From positions 1-64,000 of the forward strand of contig NZ_JAJIRP010000013.1 in the NCBI RefSeq assembly GCF_025717555.1: a DNA stretch of 64,000 nt, in the 5' to 3' direction. Below, piece by piece: positions 50,448-60,660 of this stretch (position 1 is its first letter; each line of letters begins with the position of its first letter). Both the position numbers and the translations under genes were made by a program. Source of the DNA: Paucibacter sp. B2R-40 (lineage in GTDB: Bacteria > Pseudomonadota > Gammaproteobacteria > Burkholderiales > Burkholderiaceae_C). The notes beneath the pieces are model-generated. The model was given only the letters and a program-made list of their open reading frames with translations, was not told where the DNA came from and made no database searches.

Positions 50448-50750
50448 ATGAGCAATTTGCCCCCGATGAATTTACCGCCCGACATCCCGCCCGAGCAGTC
50501 GCTGATTGAGTACCCGTCCAAGTTCCCGATCAAGGTGATGGGCACCCATGTGGACGGTTTTGTCGAGGCCATCGTGATGGTGGCGCAGCAGTTCGATCCC
50601 GAGTTTGATGAGTCCACGCTAGAGCGCCGCCCCAGCAAAGCGGGCAACTATCTGGGCCTGACCATCACCGTGACGGCGACCAGCCGTGAGCAGCTCGATG
50701 AGTTGTATCGGACGCTGAGCACGCATCCGATGGTGAAGGTCGTGCTCTAG
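50448..50750 (+). CDS. ybeD: DUF493 family protein YbeD
   Basis: A 100-residue ferredoxin-like-fold protein. The core ESLIEYPSKFPIKVMGTH, RRPSKAGNYLGLTITVTATS and EQLDELYRTLSTHPMVKVVL is the YbeD signature. Function is not established; it is consistently found beside lipB. It starts 7 bp after dat. Confidence 0.92.
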   Translation: MSNLPPMNLPPDIPPEQSLIEYPSKFPIKVMGTHVDGFVEAIVMVAQQFDPEFDESTLERRPSKAGNYLGLTITVTATSREQLDELYRTLSTHPMVKVVL

Positions 50751-50763
50751 TCCCGCAGGCTTT

Positions 50764-51432
50764 TCAAGTCGTCGGCTCAAGCGCCAAGCGGCGGTCAAGC
50801 TCAATCAGCTTGCTCGGCGCGGCCTCGTCGCCATTGCGGGCAGCGATGTCGTACCAGTAGCGCGCCAGCCGCAAGTCGGCCGGCAAGCCCAGGCCCGTTT
50901 CATACATCGACGCCAGCAGGTATTGCGCGCCTACATCTCCGGCGTTCGCGGCTTCGCGGAACCAATGTGCCGCTTGCTTCATGTCCAGCGCCGCCCCGCG
51001 ACCCAGGTAGTAAGCAGTGGCCAGCGCCACCTGCGCATCGACACTGCCATGCTCGGCCGCGCGGGCGTACCAGACCGTCGACTTTGCCAGTTCGGGCTTG
51101 CCCAGCACGCCCTGCTCGTACAACTGGCCCAGCGCCAACTCGGCCCGCACCAGCCCCTTGGCGGCGGCGCGTTCCAGCAGGCGCTTGGCTTCGCGCGGAT
51201 TCGGTTTAGGCAACTCGGCGCGCAAATGCATCATGGCCAGGTTGTAGTCGCCCAAGGGCTCACGCTGGGCCGACAGCGCGGTGAAGCCGCGCGCTGCGGT
51301 TTTCAAGTCACCTGATTCATAGGCTTCGACCGCGATCTCCAGTGGCGTCGCAGCAGTCTGGGCGTGAGGGCTGCCGACCAGCGCCGCCAGCATCAGGGCT
51401 GCGGCAAACGAGGGCTGAGGACGAATAGACAT
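50764..51432 (-). CDS. Secreted Sel1-like repeat protein
   Basis: A 222-residue protein. Signal peptide ends LVGSPHAQT. The body has tandem Sel1/TPR-like helical repeats ([80 protein letters not shown]). It probably mediates protein contacts in the periplasm. It is divergent from lipB; a long frame to 51843 antisense to lipB was rejected. Confidence 0.82.
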   Translation of the reverse strand: MSIRPQPSFAAALMLAALVGSPHAQTAATPLEIAVEAYESGDLKTAARGFTALSAQREPLGDYNLAMMHLRAELPKPNPREAKRLLERAAAKGLVRAELALGQLYEQGVLGKPELAKSTVWYARAAEHGSVDAQVALATAYYLGRGAALDMKQAAHWFREAANAGDVGAQYLLASMYETGLGLPADLRLARYWYDIAARNGDEAAPSKLIELDRRLALEPTT

Positions 51433-51522
51433 GAGCTTCCTTGGCAATTGTGGCGTGACCTTAACCGAATCTGTGTCGGCCCGCAGGACTCCGGCCTTAC
51501 AACCCGGCGCTACGATAGCGGC

Positions 51523-52194
51523 ATGATTCTTGTGAAAACCCTGGGGCTGGTGGATTACGAGGCCACCGTCGAAGCGATGCGGGCTTTTACCGAGACGCGC
51601 GGCCCCGAAACCCCCGATGAATTGTGGTTGTGCGAGCACCCGCCCACCTATACCCAAGGCCTGGCCGGCCGCGCCGACCATGTGCTCGAAGCTGGCGGTA
51701 TTCCGGTGGTGCAGACCAATCGTGGCGGCCAAGTCACCTACCACGGGCCCGGCCAAGTGGTCGCCTACCCGCTGCTCAATCTGCAGCGGCTCGGCTACTT
51801 TGTGCGCGAGTATGTATTCAGGCTGGAAACGGCAGTGATCCAAACGCTGTCAGCCTACGGCATCACCGGCCACCGCGTCGCCGGCGCGCCGGGCATCTAT
51901 GTGCGCTTGGATGACCCGCAAGCCCACGCGGCCCTGACCGGCCCGGCCGATCCGCTCAATCCTTTTGCCGGTTTGGGCAAGGTTGCTGCGCTGGGCATCA
52001 AGGTCAGCCGCCAATGTACTTATCACGGCGTGGCCCTGAATGTGGCGATGGATTTGCAGCCCTTTGCCGGCATCAACCCTTGTGGCTATGCGGGGTTGGC
52101 GACGGTGGACCTCGTTACACTTGGTGTTTTTGCGGATTGGCCGACGGTGGCCGAGCGCTTCGGGGAGCGGCTACAAGCCCAGCTGGAGCGCTGA
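51523..52194 (+). CDS. lipB: Octanoyl-[ACP]:protein N-octanoyltransferase LipB
   Basis: A 223-residue enzyme that moves octanoate from acyl-carrier protein to lipoate-dependent enzymes. The [19 protein letters not shown] segment is the family motif; the catalytic Lys (LGIKVSRQ) and Cys ([15 protein letters not shown]) are present. ATG 51523 is the natural start. It lies 22 bp before lipA, which finishes lipoate synthesis. Confidence 0.95.
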   Translation: MILVKTLGLVDYEATVEAMRAFTETRGPETPDELWLCEHPPTYTQGLAGRADHVLEAGGIPVVQTNRGGQVTYHGPGQVVAYPLLNLQRLGYFVREYVFRLETAVIQTLSAYGITGHRVAGAPGIYVRLDDPQAHAALTGPADPLNPFAGLGKVAALGIKVSRQCTYHGVALNVAMDLQPFAGINPCGYAGLATVDLVTLGVFADWPTVAERFGERLQAQLER

Positions 52195-52216
52195 ACAAGC
52201 ATGGAGTTTGGCTGGC

Positions 52217-53203
52217 ATGGCGACCGAGAACATCACTCACGAAGCGAAGACGGGCGAGGCGTATGACGCCAGCGCCAAACAAAAGGCGCAGGCCAAGACG
52301 GCGCGGATTCCGATCAAGATCGTGCCGGCCGAGATGCTCAAAAAGCCCGAGTGGATTCGCGTTAAGGCAGGCTCACCGTCGACCCGTTTCTACGAAATCA
52401 AGCAAATCCTGCGCGAGCACAAGCTGCACACCGTGTGTGAAGAAGCGTCTTGCCCGAATATCGGCGAATGCTTTGGCAAGGGCACGGCCACCTTCATGAT
52501 CATGGGCGACAAGTGCACGCGGCGCTGCCCGTTTTGCGATGTTGGCCATGGCCGGCCCGACCCGCTGGACGTCGACGAGCCGCTCAATCTGGCCAAGACG
52601 ATTGCCGCCTTGAAGCTGAAGTATGTCGTCATCACCAGCGTCGACCGAGACGACTTGCGTGACGGTGGCGCCGGCCATTTCGCCGAGTGCATTCGCCAGG
52701 TGCGCGAATTGAGTCCGAGCACGCAGATCGAAGTGTTGGTGCCCGACTTCCGTGGCCGCGCCGACCGTGCGCTGGACATCCTCAAGGCCGCGCCGCCGGA
52801 CGTGATGAATCACAATCTGGAAACTGCGCCGCGTCTGTACAAGGAAGCAAGGCCCGGCTCCGACTACCAGTTCAGCCTGGACCTGTTGAAGAACTTCAAG
52901 GCGGCGGTGCCCGGTGTGCCGACCAAGAGCGGCATCATGGTGGGCCTGGGCGAGACCGACGAAGAAATCCTGCAGGTGATGCGCGATATGCGCGCCCACA
53001 ACATCGATATGTTGACCATTGGCCAATATCTGGCGCCGAGCGGCCACCATTTGCCGGTGCGCCGCTATGTGCACCCGGACACCTTCAAGATGTTCGAGGA
53101 AGAGGCCTACAAAATGGGCTTCAGCCACGCCGCCGTCGGCGCGATGGTGCGCTCCAGCTATCACGCCGATCAGCAGGCGCATGGGGTGGTGGCGGGCGGC
53201 TGA
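52217..53203 (+). CDS. lipA: Lipoyl synthase LipA
   Basis: A 328-residue radical-SAM enzyme that inserts two sulfurs into the octanoyl chain. Both iron-sulfur sites are visible: the auxiliary [13 protein letters not shown] (C-x4-C-x5-C) and the radical-[11 protein letters not shown]. The C-terminal RSSYHADQQ carries the Ser that ligates the auxiliary cluster. A strong terminator follows. Confidence 0.97.
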   Translation: MATENITHEAKTGEAYDASAKQKAQAKTARIPIKIVPAEMLKKPEWIRVKAGSPSTRFYEIKQILREHKLHTVCEEASCPNIGECFGKGTATFMIMGDKCTRRCPFCDVGHGRPDPLDVDEPLNLAKTIAALKLKYVVITSVDRDDLRDGGAGHFAECIRQVRELSPSTQIEVLVPDFRGRADRALDILKAAPPDVMNHNLETAPRLYKEARPGSDYQFSLDLLKNFKAAVPGVPTKSGIMVGLGETDEEILQVMRDMRAHNIDMLTIGQYLAPSGHHLPVRRYVHPDTFKMFEEEAYKMGFSHAAVGAMVRSSYHADQQAHGVVAGG

Positions 53204-53222
53204 TGGCCTGAAATACACAAAG

Positions 53223-53252
53223 AAAAAGGCGCTGAGTTCAGCGCCTTTTTTT
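53223..53252. terminator. Bidirectional intrinsic terminator between lipA and cphA
   Basis: An A5 run, the stem GGCGCTGA-GT-TCAGCGCC (53228-53245), then T7. It closes the lipBA transcript on the plus strand; the A-run allows the same on the minus strand for the cyanophycin operon. Confidence 0.9.
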
Positions 53253-53270
53253 ATGCGGTCAGCGTCAAGC

Positions 53271-55850
53271 TCAACCCTCGGCGATACGCTTCGCCAAATG
53301 CGCCAAGGCTTCCTCAACCTGATCCACCAAGACCAAGCAGAGATCGCCAGGCTGCAAGCGCGCCAAGGCCTTGTCGATGGCGATAAATTCACCGCGAATC
53401 TCGTCGATGAAGGTCGTGCGCTCAGCGCCAACAAGGCCTTCGCGCAGTAGCGCCAGCACTTCGCCGTCCGAGCGGCCGCGTTGGCAGGCATCTTCGAACA
53501 GAAGCACATCATCGAAGGCGGCGCCCAGGATGACGGTTTGCTCGCGGATGTCCTCGTCGCGCCTGTCGCCCGCGCCGCTGATCACGACCGAGCGGCGCTT
53601 GCCCGGCAAGGCCGTCACCGCAGCCACCAGAGCTCGCATCGCATCGGCGTTATGGCCATAGTCGGCAATCACGGTGGCGCCGCGATAGTCCATCACATTG
53701 AAGCGACCGGGTGCGTTGTCGGCGTCGTTGGCGAAGCTGGCCAGACCACGGCGCACGGTGTCCCAGTCCAGGCCAATACCCCAGGCGGCGGCGACCGAGG
53801 CCATCGCGTTTTCGATCTGGAAACCGATCGCGCCATTGCGGGTGATGGGGATGTCGCGCAGCGCAATGTTTTCGCGCCAGGAGCCTTGCGCGGCCACCAG
53901 CATGTCGCCGTCGATATAGACGCAGCGCTTGCCCTGGGCCCGGTGCGTGGCCATCAGCGGGTGATGGCGGTCGGAGGCGAAGAAGATGATCTGGCCGGGG
54001 CAGACCTCGGCCATCTTGGCCACCACCGGGTCGGCGGCGTTCAGCACCGCATAGCCCGAGGCAGCGACGTTTTGCACGATCACGCGCTTGACCAGGGCCA
54101 GCTCGTCGACGGTGTTGAGGAAGTTCATGCCCAGGTGATCGCCGGCACCCAGATTGGTGACGACGGCCACCTGGCAGCGATCGAAACCCAGGCCTTCACG
54201 CAAGACGCCGCCGCGCGCGGTTTCGAACACCGCCGCTTCAACGTCCGGGTGCATCAGCACATTGCGCGCACTCTTGGGGCCCGAGCAATCGCCGCTGTCG
54301 ATCTGGCGGCCGTCGACATAGACGCCATCGGTATTGGTCATACCGACCTTGAGCCCGCAGGTGGCGAACAAGTGGGCAATCAGGCGCGAGGTGGTGGTCT
54401 TGCCATTGGTGCCGGTGACGGCCACCACCGGGATGCGGCCGTCTTCGCTCTTGTGGCCATGGCCGTAGAGGTGGGAGATGATGGCCTCGCCGACATTGCG
54501 GCCCTTGCCATAGCTGGGGCTCAGATGCATGCGCAGCCCCGGTGCGGCGTTGACCTCGACGACGCCGCCGTTGATTTCCTCCAGCGGCCGCAACACGCTC
54601 TCGGCCACCACGTCGACGCCGCAGACATGCAGACCGACCACTTGCGCGGCGGCGATCGCGCGCGCCGCCACTTCGGGGTGCACGTCATCGGTGACATCGG
54701 TGGCGGTGCCGCCGGTGGACAGATTGGCGTTATTGCGCAGAATCACGCGCTGGCCCTTGGGCGGCACCGATTCCGGGGTCAGGTCTTGCTGTACCAGCCG
54801 AGCCACCGCGATATCGTCGAAGCGGATCTTGGTCAGCGAGGTGGCGTGGCCGTCACCGCGCTTGGGGTCGGCGTTGACCTTGTCGACCAATTGCTTGACC
54901 GTCAGCAAGCCGTCGCCGATCACATGCGGCGGGTCGCGGCGGGCGGCGGCGATCAGCCTGTCGCCCACGACCAAGAGCCGGTAATCGCTGCCGGGCAGGA
55001 ACTTCTCCACCATCACCTGGCCGATGTCTTCGGCGGCCTTGTAGGCGATTTCCATGTGCTCGCGCGTGACGACATTGACCGTCACGCCCTTGCCCTGGTT
55101 GCCGTCCAGGGGTTTGACCACGACCGGCAGGCCGATTTCCTCGGCCACGGCCCAGGCTTCATCGACAGAATCCACTGGCGCGCCGATCGGCACCGGCACG
55201 CCGGCCGATTGCAGCAGGCGCTTGGAGAGATCTTTGTCTTGCGCGATCGACTCGCTGACGGCGCTGGTCGCGTCGACTTCGGCAGCCCAGATGCGGCGCT
55301 GCTTGGCGCCCCAGCCGAACTGCACCAGGCTGCCTTGCGTCAGGCGGCGGTAGGGCACGCCGCGAGCGAGTGCGGCATTGACGATGGAGCCGGTCGAGGG
55401 GCCCAGGCGCACGTCCTCGTCCAGCTCGCGCAGCTGCGCCAGCGTTGCGTCGGCGTCAAATGTGCCGCCGTCGCGGGCCGCTGCGACCAGCTTGCAGGCT
55501 TCCTCGAACGCCAGCCGGCCAACGTCCTCTTCGCTGTACTCGACCACCACCTGATAGCTGCCGGCCTCCGAAGTGATATGGGTCTGACTGAAAGTCACCG
55601 GGCAGCCGGCTTGCGCTTGCAGGGCCAATGTGGCCTGCTCCAGCACATGGGCGAGCGAGATCGGCGTGCGCGTCGCACTGGCTGGCCGCAAGGCGCCGAT
55701 GCTGGGGAAGAGTGCGCGCAGGCGGGCTTCGAAATCAGGGATGTCGGCAATCGACTGTTCGGCCGGGCTGCAATGCACCACGGCTTCGATGGCGGTGTGG
55801 CGGCTCCACATATTCGGGCCGCGCAGGGCGCGGGTGCGAGAGACTTCCAT
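53271..55850 (-). CDS. cphA: Cyanophycin synthetase CphA (full length)
   Basis: An 859-residue cytosolic enzyme that builds multi-L-arginyl-poly-L-aspartate. An N-terminal domain (1-160) precedes an ATP-grasp domain (about 215-470; GLPVVVKPLDGNQGKGVTVN), which adds Asp. A Mur-ligase-like domain follows (about 475-859), with its P-loop intact: GTNGKTT at 480-486. It adds Arg. All parts of the bifunctional CphA1 type are present at normal length. It lies 48 bp downstream of a second, shorter synthetase gene in one minus-strand operon. Confidence 0.95.
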   Translation of the reverse strand: MEVSRTRALRGPNMWSRHTAIEAVVHCSPAEQSIADIPDFEARLRALFPSIGALRPASATRTPISLAHVLEQATLALQAQAGCPVTFSQTHITSEAGSYQVVVEYSEEDVGRLAFEEACKLVAAARDGGTFDADATLAQLRELDEDVRLGPSTGSIVNAALARGVPYRRLTQGSLVQFGWGAKQRRIWAAEVDATSAVSESIAQDKDLSKRLLQSAGVPVPIGAPVDSVDEAWAVAEEIGLPVVVKPLDGNQGKGVTVNVVTREHMEIAYKAAEDIGQVMVEKFLPGSDYRLLVVGDRLIAAARRDPPHVIGDGLLTVKQLVDKVNADPKRGDGHATSLTKIRFDDIAVARLVQQDLTPESVPPKGQRVILRNNANLSTGGTATDVTDDVHPEVAARAIAAAQVVGLHVCGVDVVAESVLRPLEEINGGVVEVNAAPGLRMHLSPSYGKGRNVGEAIISHLYGHGHKSEDGRIPVVAVTGTNGKTTTSRLIAHLFATCGLKVGMTNTDGVYVDGRQIDSGDCSGPKSARNVLMHPDVEAAVFETARGGVLREGLGFDRCQVAVVTNLGAGDHLGMNFLNTVDELALVKRVIVQNVAASGYAVLNAADPVVAKMAEVCPGQIIFFASDRHHPLMATHRAQGKRCVYIDGDMLVAAQGSWRENIALRDIPITRNGAIGFQIENAMASVAAAWGIGLDWDTVRRGLASFANDADNAPGRFNVMDYRGATVIADYGHNADAMRALVAAVTALPGKRRSVVISGAGDRRDEDIREQTVILGAAFDDVLLFEDACQRGRSDGEVLALLREGLVGAERTTFIDEIRGEFIAIDKALARLQPGDLCLVLVDQVEEALAHLAKRIAEG

Positions 55851-55898
55851 GGATGGTCTTCCTCGAAGAAATATTGTTTGTTTATGACTAGCGCTTGC

Positions 55899-58088
55899 TC
55901 AAGCAGCAAGCTCGGGCACAAAAGTGTCCAGCCCGGCCGAGATCAACTCGGGCGAGATGTTCATGGCCCAGGCGGTGGCGACGGCACCCAATACGGTGGC
56001 TGCATCCAGTTCAGCCGCGCCATCCAGGTCGGCGGCCGCGAAGCGGCGCAGCAAGGCGTCCACGTTGGCGCCGACCGTTTCGGACTGGCCATGCGCCAAT
56101 ACAGCCGCGCCGCCTTGCAAGAAGACCGCCCGGCCGCCTTGCGCACGGTGTTCGGCCAGCGCCGGCAGCGCAGCGTCCAGCGCGTACAGCACGACCTCGC
56201 CATCGCACAGATCGCTCATCTCCACCAGCAGCGGCTCGGTTGCATTGAGCACGGCCGCACCTTCGCCCAAGACCACATCGACTTGCGTGCGCAAGACCTT
56301 GTAGAGCTGGTCCTGGTTCATCACGTCGAACTCGGCCAAGCCCTCGATGCCGCCCATGTCGGTGATCAAACCGACTTGGCAGCGGTCATAGGACAGGCCG
56401 TCGCGCAAAATGGCCTCGGCGCTGTTTTCGATCACGACCGCGTCGACGCCGCGGTTCATCAGCAGGCGGTGTGCCGCGTCCCAGCGCACGCTGCTCTTGC
56501 GTTCAACCCGGCGGGTGCCGAGGAATAAGCCGTTGCGGCAAGCCAGGCCGACATGGCGGCCGTTCAGGTGCAAGAGCCAGGCGACCAGGCGAGCAATCGT
56601 GTGGGTGCCACGCGAGCCGGCCACGCCGACGATGGGGATGCGGCCATTCTCGTCCTCGGCAAACAGGTGGTCGATGATGGCCTTGCCGACAGGCTGGGGC
56701 ATGCCCTCGGCCGGTTTCAAATGCATCAGCAGGCCCGGCCCGGCGTTGACTTCGACGATGGCGCCGCCCTGGGCTTGCAAGGGGCGGCTGATATCTTCGG
56801 CGACGACATCGACGCCAGCGATATCCAGGCCTATCACGCGGGCCGACAGCGCCACCGCATGAGCCACATCGGGGTGAACCTCGTCGGTGCAGTCAATGGA
56901 CACATTGCCATTGCGCTGAATCATCACTTGGCGGCCAGCCGGCGGCACCTCATCGAGCTTCAGTCCCTGCCGTTCCAAGTCAAGCAGAATGACCGAATCT
57001 TCGAGCGCATTGATGCGGTTGAGCGGGAATTCTTCGGTCAAGCCACGGCGCGGGTCGTTGTTGATCTGTGAGTCGATCAGCTGAGCGACGCTCTGTACGC
57101 CGTCGCCATGGACATAGGCTACTTCGCCACGCGCGGCGGCCACGACGCGCCCGCCCACCACCAGCAAGCGATGCTCATTGCCGGGGATGTAGCGCTCGAC
57201 CAGCACCTCGCTGCCATGCTGCTCGGCCAAAACGAAGGCCGCCATGACGTCGGAGCGGGTCTTCAAATCCAGCGTTACGCCGCGGCCATGGTTGCCGTCA
57301 GACGGTTTGACGACCACCGGCAGGCCGAGGTCCTCGGCCGCTTCCCAGGCCGCCTCCGCGGTCTTGACCGCCACGCCTTCGGGTACCGGCACGCCCACGG
57401 CCTTCAGCAGCGACTTGGTCAGATCCTTGTCGCCGGCGATGCCTTCGGCGATCGCGCTGGTCATATCGGTCTCGGCGGTCCAGATGCGGCGCTGGCGCGC
57501 ACCATGGCCGAGTTGCACCAGATTGCCGTCGTTCAAACGGATATGCGGGATGCGGCGGTCGGTCGCGGCGGCCACGATGGCCGCCGTCGAAGGGCCGAGG
57601 TAGCAGTCATCGAGCTTGTCGCGTATGCGTGCCACGGCCGCATTGACGTCGAAGGCTTGGTCATTGATGGTGGCCATCAGCAAGGCGTGGCCCTCGGCCA
57701 AGGCGCTGCGGGCCACATGTTCGTCGCGGGCCCGGAACACCATGCGATAAACGCCGCGCTGGCTGGTCGAACGGGTCTGGCCGAAGCCGGTCGGCATGCC
57801 GGCCAGATTCAGTAACTCGATCACGATGTGCTCCAGCACATGGCCGCACCAGGTGCCCTCGACCAAGCGCTGCAAAAAGCCGCCGCGCTCGCCGACGCCG
57901 CAGTGATGCTCGATCAGCGCCGGCAAGGCCTTGGTGATGCGGTCGGTGAAGCCGTCCAGCAGATTGGTGGGCCAGTCTTCCAATTCGCCCAGATCCAGCC
58001 AGACTTCCAGTACGGGACGGTAGGTCCACATATTGGGGCCGCGCAAATAATTGATGCGCAGCAGCTTGATGTCTTCTTTCTTGCTCAT
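55899..58088 (-). CDS. Second cyanophycin-synthetase homologue with degenerate Mur-ligase half
   Basis: A 729-residue protein. The N-terminal domain and ATP-grasp domain (GLPVVVKPSDGNHGRGVTLD) align well with CphA. The Mur-ligase half is shortened by about 130 residues, and its P-loop reads GSRGTHT at 491-497, where GTNGKTT is expected: the catalytic Lys is lost. It may polymerise with one ATP site only, as reported for CphA2-type proteins, or serve as a partner of the full-length enzyme. No frameshift is apparent: the gene ends 48 bp before the next. The start at ATG 58088 gives the conserved N-terminus MSKKEDIKLLRINYLRGP. Confidence 0.88.
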   Translation of the reverse strand: MSKKEDIKLLRINYLRGPNMWTYRPVLEVWLDLGELEDWPTNLLDGFTDRITKALPALIEHHCGVGERGGFLQRLVEGTWCGHVLEHIVIELLNLAGMPTGFGQTRSTSQRGVYRMVFRARDEHVARSALAEGHALLMATINDQAFDVNAAVARIRDKLDDCYLGPSTAAIVAAATDRRIPHIRLNDGNLVQLGHGARQRRIWTAETDMTSAIAEGIAGDKDLTKSLLKAVGVPVPEGVAVKTAEAAWEAAEDLGLPVVVKPSDGNHGRGVTLDLKTRSDVMAAFVLAEQHGSEVLVERYIPGNEHRLLVVGGRVVAAARGEVAYVHGDGVQSVAQLIDSQINNDPRRGLTEEFPLNRINALEDSVILLDLERQGLKLDEVPPAGRQVMIQRNGNVSIDCTDEVHPDVAHAVALSARVIGLDIAGVDVVAEDISRPLQAQGGAIVEVNAGPGLLMHLKPAEGMPQPVGKAIIDHLFAEDENGRIPIVGVAGSRGTHTIARLVAWLLHLNGRHVGLACRNGLFLGTRRVERKSSVRWDAAHRLLMNRGVDAVVIENSAEAILRDGLSYDRCQVGLITDMGGIEGLAEFDVMNQDQLYKVLRTQVDVVLGEGAAVLNATEPLLVEMSDLCDGEVVLYALDAALPALAEHRAQGGRAVFLQGGAAVLAHGQSETVGANVDALLRRFAAADLDGAAELDAATVLGAVATAWAMNISPELISAGLDTFVPELAA

Positions 58089-58205
58089 GTGTGACGAGGA
58101 GGTTGTGGGCTGATTGAGAGCCGAATGCAGGGGAGCGGATTTCCAAACTGGCGCAATTGTGCGCCCTTTGCGACTGGCTTTGATGGACAAGCCCAAGGTG
58201 TCGCT

Positions 58206-58234
58206 AACGTGACGTTTGGGCAACGTTTGGGCAA
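58206..58234. promoter_or_regulatory. Palindrome and tandem 11-bp repeat in the cyanophycin control region
   Basis: AACGT-G-ACGTT (58206-58216) overlaps the first copy of a perfect tandem repeat CGTTTGGGCAA (58213-58223 and 58224-58234). The 280 bp between the divergent starts of the cphA operon (58088) and the ABC-transporter gene (58369) must hold both promoters. The 11-bp period, one helical turn, suits a regulator binding on one DNA face. Confidence 0.45.
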
Positions 58235-58368
58235 GGCTTGGCCTGTGCTGCGGCGTCAATGTGGATGAATTCGGCAGCGCCTGGGTGGCGATGAGTGAAA
58301 ATCCGGCCTTGAACCATGCCGGAGACCCCTTTTGAGGTGGCCGGCCCATAAATAGATTGCGTCATCAC

Positions 58369-60660
58369 ATGTCAGTTGAAGTGTCTGTGCAGCACCCCCG
58401 ATGGCCCGAACTCCAAGCGCGATTGCTGCCGCATGAGAACGTGCTGGCCCCGCTGGAGGTTGACCTGGACTCGCAAAGCCGTTTCGCGCGCGGCTTGCTG
58501 GTCTTGACCGCGCAGCGTTTGCTGGCCTGGGATCCGGCCACTGCGCAATGGTCTGAATGGCCGCTGACGGCCGATCTGCGCATGCAGATTTCCGACCATG
58601 CGGGCGTTGGCTCGCTGGAGTTGCTCAACGCCAAGCAACGTCTGGGCCTATGGCGCTTCACGCTGGCCATGAACTTGCAGGCGCAACGTTGGCAGGATTT
58701 GTTCACGCGCCGCATCGAAGCAGGCGACGTCCACGCGCATGCGCAGCCCGCCGAGGCCACTGAGGCTGAATACTGCCCCAGCTGCCAAGCCCCGCTGCCG
58801 CCCGAAAGCGAGGAATGCCCGGCCTGCGCGCGCGAACTGCACACGCCGCCATCGACCTGGGTGTTACTGCGCTTGGCCCGCTTTGCCAAGCCCTATCAGG
58901 GCCAACTCTTGTTGGGTTTTTTGCTGATGTTGGGTTCCACCGGCGCGACGCTGGTGGCGCCGTACCTGAGCATTCCCTTGATGGACAAGGTTTTGATCCC
59001 TTTTCAGGCCGGCCACAAGATTGACCCCTATCTGGTCGCGCTGATCCTGAGTGGTTTGTTCGGCGCCTCGCTGGTGTCCTGGCTGCTGGGCTGGGCCAAG
59101 ACCTATATCTTGGCCCTGGCCTCGGAGCGCATCGCCGCCGACCTGCGTACCGCCACCTTTGAGCATTTGCTCAGCCTGTCGCTGGAGTATTTCGGCAATA
59201 AGCGCACCGGCGACTTGATGTCGCGCATCGGCTCCGAGACCGACCGCATCAGCGTGTTTTTGTCCCTGCACGCGCTCGACTTCATCACCGATGTTTTGAT
59301 GCTCTTGATGACGGCGACGATTCTGTTTTCGATCAATCCCTGGCTGGCGCTGGTGACCTTGGTGCCGCTGCCCTTTATCTCCTGGATGATTCATTTGGTG
59401 CGCGACCGCCTACGCACCGGTTTCGAGAAGATCGACCGGGTCTGGGGCGAGGTCACCTCGGTGCTGGCCGACACCATCCCCGGCGTGCGCGTGGTCAAGG
59501 CCTTTGCGCAAGAGAAACGCGAGGCGCAACGCTTTCGCGAGGCCAATGCCAATAACCTCAAGATCAATGACAAGCTGAACAAGACCTGGAGCTTGTTCGG
59601 ACCGACGGTGTCGCTGCTGACCGAGTTCGGCTTGCTGGTGGTGTGGGCCTTCGGTATCTATCTGGTGTCCAAGCAGGAGATCACGGTTGGTATCTTGACC
59701 GCCTTCATCGCCTATATCGGGCGTTTTTATGGCCGCATGGATTCGATGAGCCGAATTGTTTCGGTGACGCAAAAAGCAGCGGCAGGTGCCAAGCGCATCT
59801 TCGATATTCTTGATCACCAATCGAATGTGCCCGACCCGGTCAACCCGGTGCCGCTGCAGAACTGCCAGGGCGGGATTCAGATTCAGGACATTGGCTTTCG
59901 CTACGGCAACCGCGCGGTGATTCGCGGCCTGTCGCTGGACATCAAGCCGGGCGAGATGATCGGCTTGGTCGGCCACAGCGGTTCGGGCAAGAGCACCTTG
60001 GTCAATCTGATCTGCCGTTTTTATGACGTGACCGAAGGCGGTATCCGCGTCGACGGCATCGACTTGCGCCGCATCGGCGTGGCCGATTACCGTCGCCATA
60101 TCGGCTTGGTCTTGCAAGAGCCCTTCCTGTTCTTCGGCACGATTGCCGAGAACATCGCTTACGGCAAGCCCGAGGCGACGCGTGCCGAGGTCGTCGCCGC
60201 CGCGCGAGCCGCCCACGCGCATGAGTTCATCTTGCGGCTGCCGCAAGGCTATGACTCCTTGGTCGGTGAGCGCGGTCAGGGCTTGAGTGGCGGCGAGCGC
60301 CAGCGCATCTCGATTGCGCGCGCTCTGTTGATCGACCCGCGCATCCTGATCCTCGATGAGGCGACGTCCTCGGTTGACACCGAGACCGAGAAAGAGATTC
60401 AAAAGGCGCTCGACAATTTGGTCAAGGGCCGCACAACGATTGCGATCGCTCACCGCTTGTCAACGCTGCGCAAGGCCGACCGCTTGGTGGTGATGGACCG
60501 TGGGCAGGTGGTCGAAGAAGGCCCGCACGATGCGCTGATGGAAAAACGTGGCGCCTATTGGCGTTTGTATGAGGCGCAGGTCAGGCGGGTGGACGCCGAT
60601 GGTGAAAAAGTCTTGCCCCTGCTGCCGCCCAATTTGAATGCACACACGGCTCAACAATGA
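58369..60660 (+). CDS. Cyanophycin-locus ABC exporter-type transporter with zinc ribbon
   Basis: A 763-residue half-transporter. An N-terminal cytosolic domain (1-125) and a zinc ribbon with Cys136, Cys139, Cys150 and Cys153 precede six membrane helices (about 170-450) and a nucleotide-binding domain. Walker A is GHSGSGKST (535-543), the signature LSGGE starts at 639, and Walker B has Asp663-Glu664. The family is known from cyanophycin loci of Burkholderiales, where it is a fixed neighbour of cphA, although its cargo is not known. It is divergent from the synthetase operon and overlaps the DUF1854 gene by ATGA. Confidence 0.92.
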   Translation: MSVEVSVQHPRWPELQARLLPHENVLAPLEVDLDSQSRFARGLLVLTAQRLLAWDPATAQWSEWPLTADLRMQISDHAGVGSLELLNAKQRLGLWRFTLAMNLQAQRWQDLFTRRIEAGDVHAHAQPAEATEAEYCPSCQAPLPPESEECPACARELHTPPSTWVLLRLARFAKPYQGQLLLGFLLMLGSTGATLVAPYLSIPLMDKVLIPFQAGHKIDPYLVALILSGLFGASLVSWLLGWAKTYILALASERIAADLRTATFEHLLSLSLEYFGNKRTGDLMSRIGSETDRISVFLSLHALDFITDVLMLLMTATILFSINPWLALVTLVPLPFISWMIHLVRDRLRTGFEKIDRVWGEVTSVLADTIPGVRVVKAFAQEKREAQRFREANANNLKINDKLNKTWSLFGPTVSLLTEFGLLVVWAFGIYLVSKQEITVGILTAFIAYIGRFYGRMDSMSRIVSVTQKAAAGAKRIFDILDHQSNVPDPVNPVPLQNCQGGIQIQDIGFRYGNRAVIRGLSLDIKPGEMIGLVGHSGSGKSTLVNLICRFYDVTEGGIRVDGIDLRRIGVADYRRHIGLVLQEPFLFFGTIAENIAYGKPEATRAEVVAAARAAHAHEFILRLPQGYDSLVGERGQGLSGGERQRISIARALLIDPRILILDEATSSVDTETEKEIQKALDNLVKGRTTIAIAHRLSTLRKADRLVVMDRGQVVEEGPHDALMEKRGAYWRLYEAQVRRVDADGEKVLPLLPPNLNAHTAQQ

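Noticed and set aside
51433-51843. N-terminal extension of the Sel1-repeat protein to base 51843
   Set aside because: It would run antisense through lipB and place the signal peptide 137 residues inside the protein.
55851-55898. A frameshift that might have cut the C-terminus of the second cyanophycin synthetase
   Set aside because: Only 48 bp separate its stop from the next gene's start, leaving no room for the missing ~130 residues. The degenerate P-loop also argues for long-term divergence.
53481-56528. Open frame of 1015 codons on the plus strand opposite both cyanophycin synthetase genes
   Set aside because: It is wholly antisense to two clear enzymes, rich in His/Gln/Gly without any domain, and spans the gap between the two genes. 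Long antisense frames are expected in high-GC DNA.
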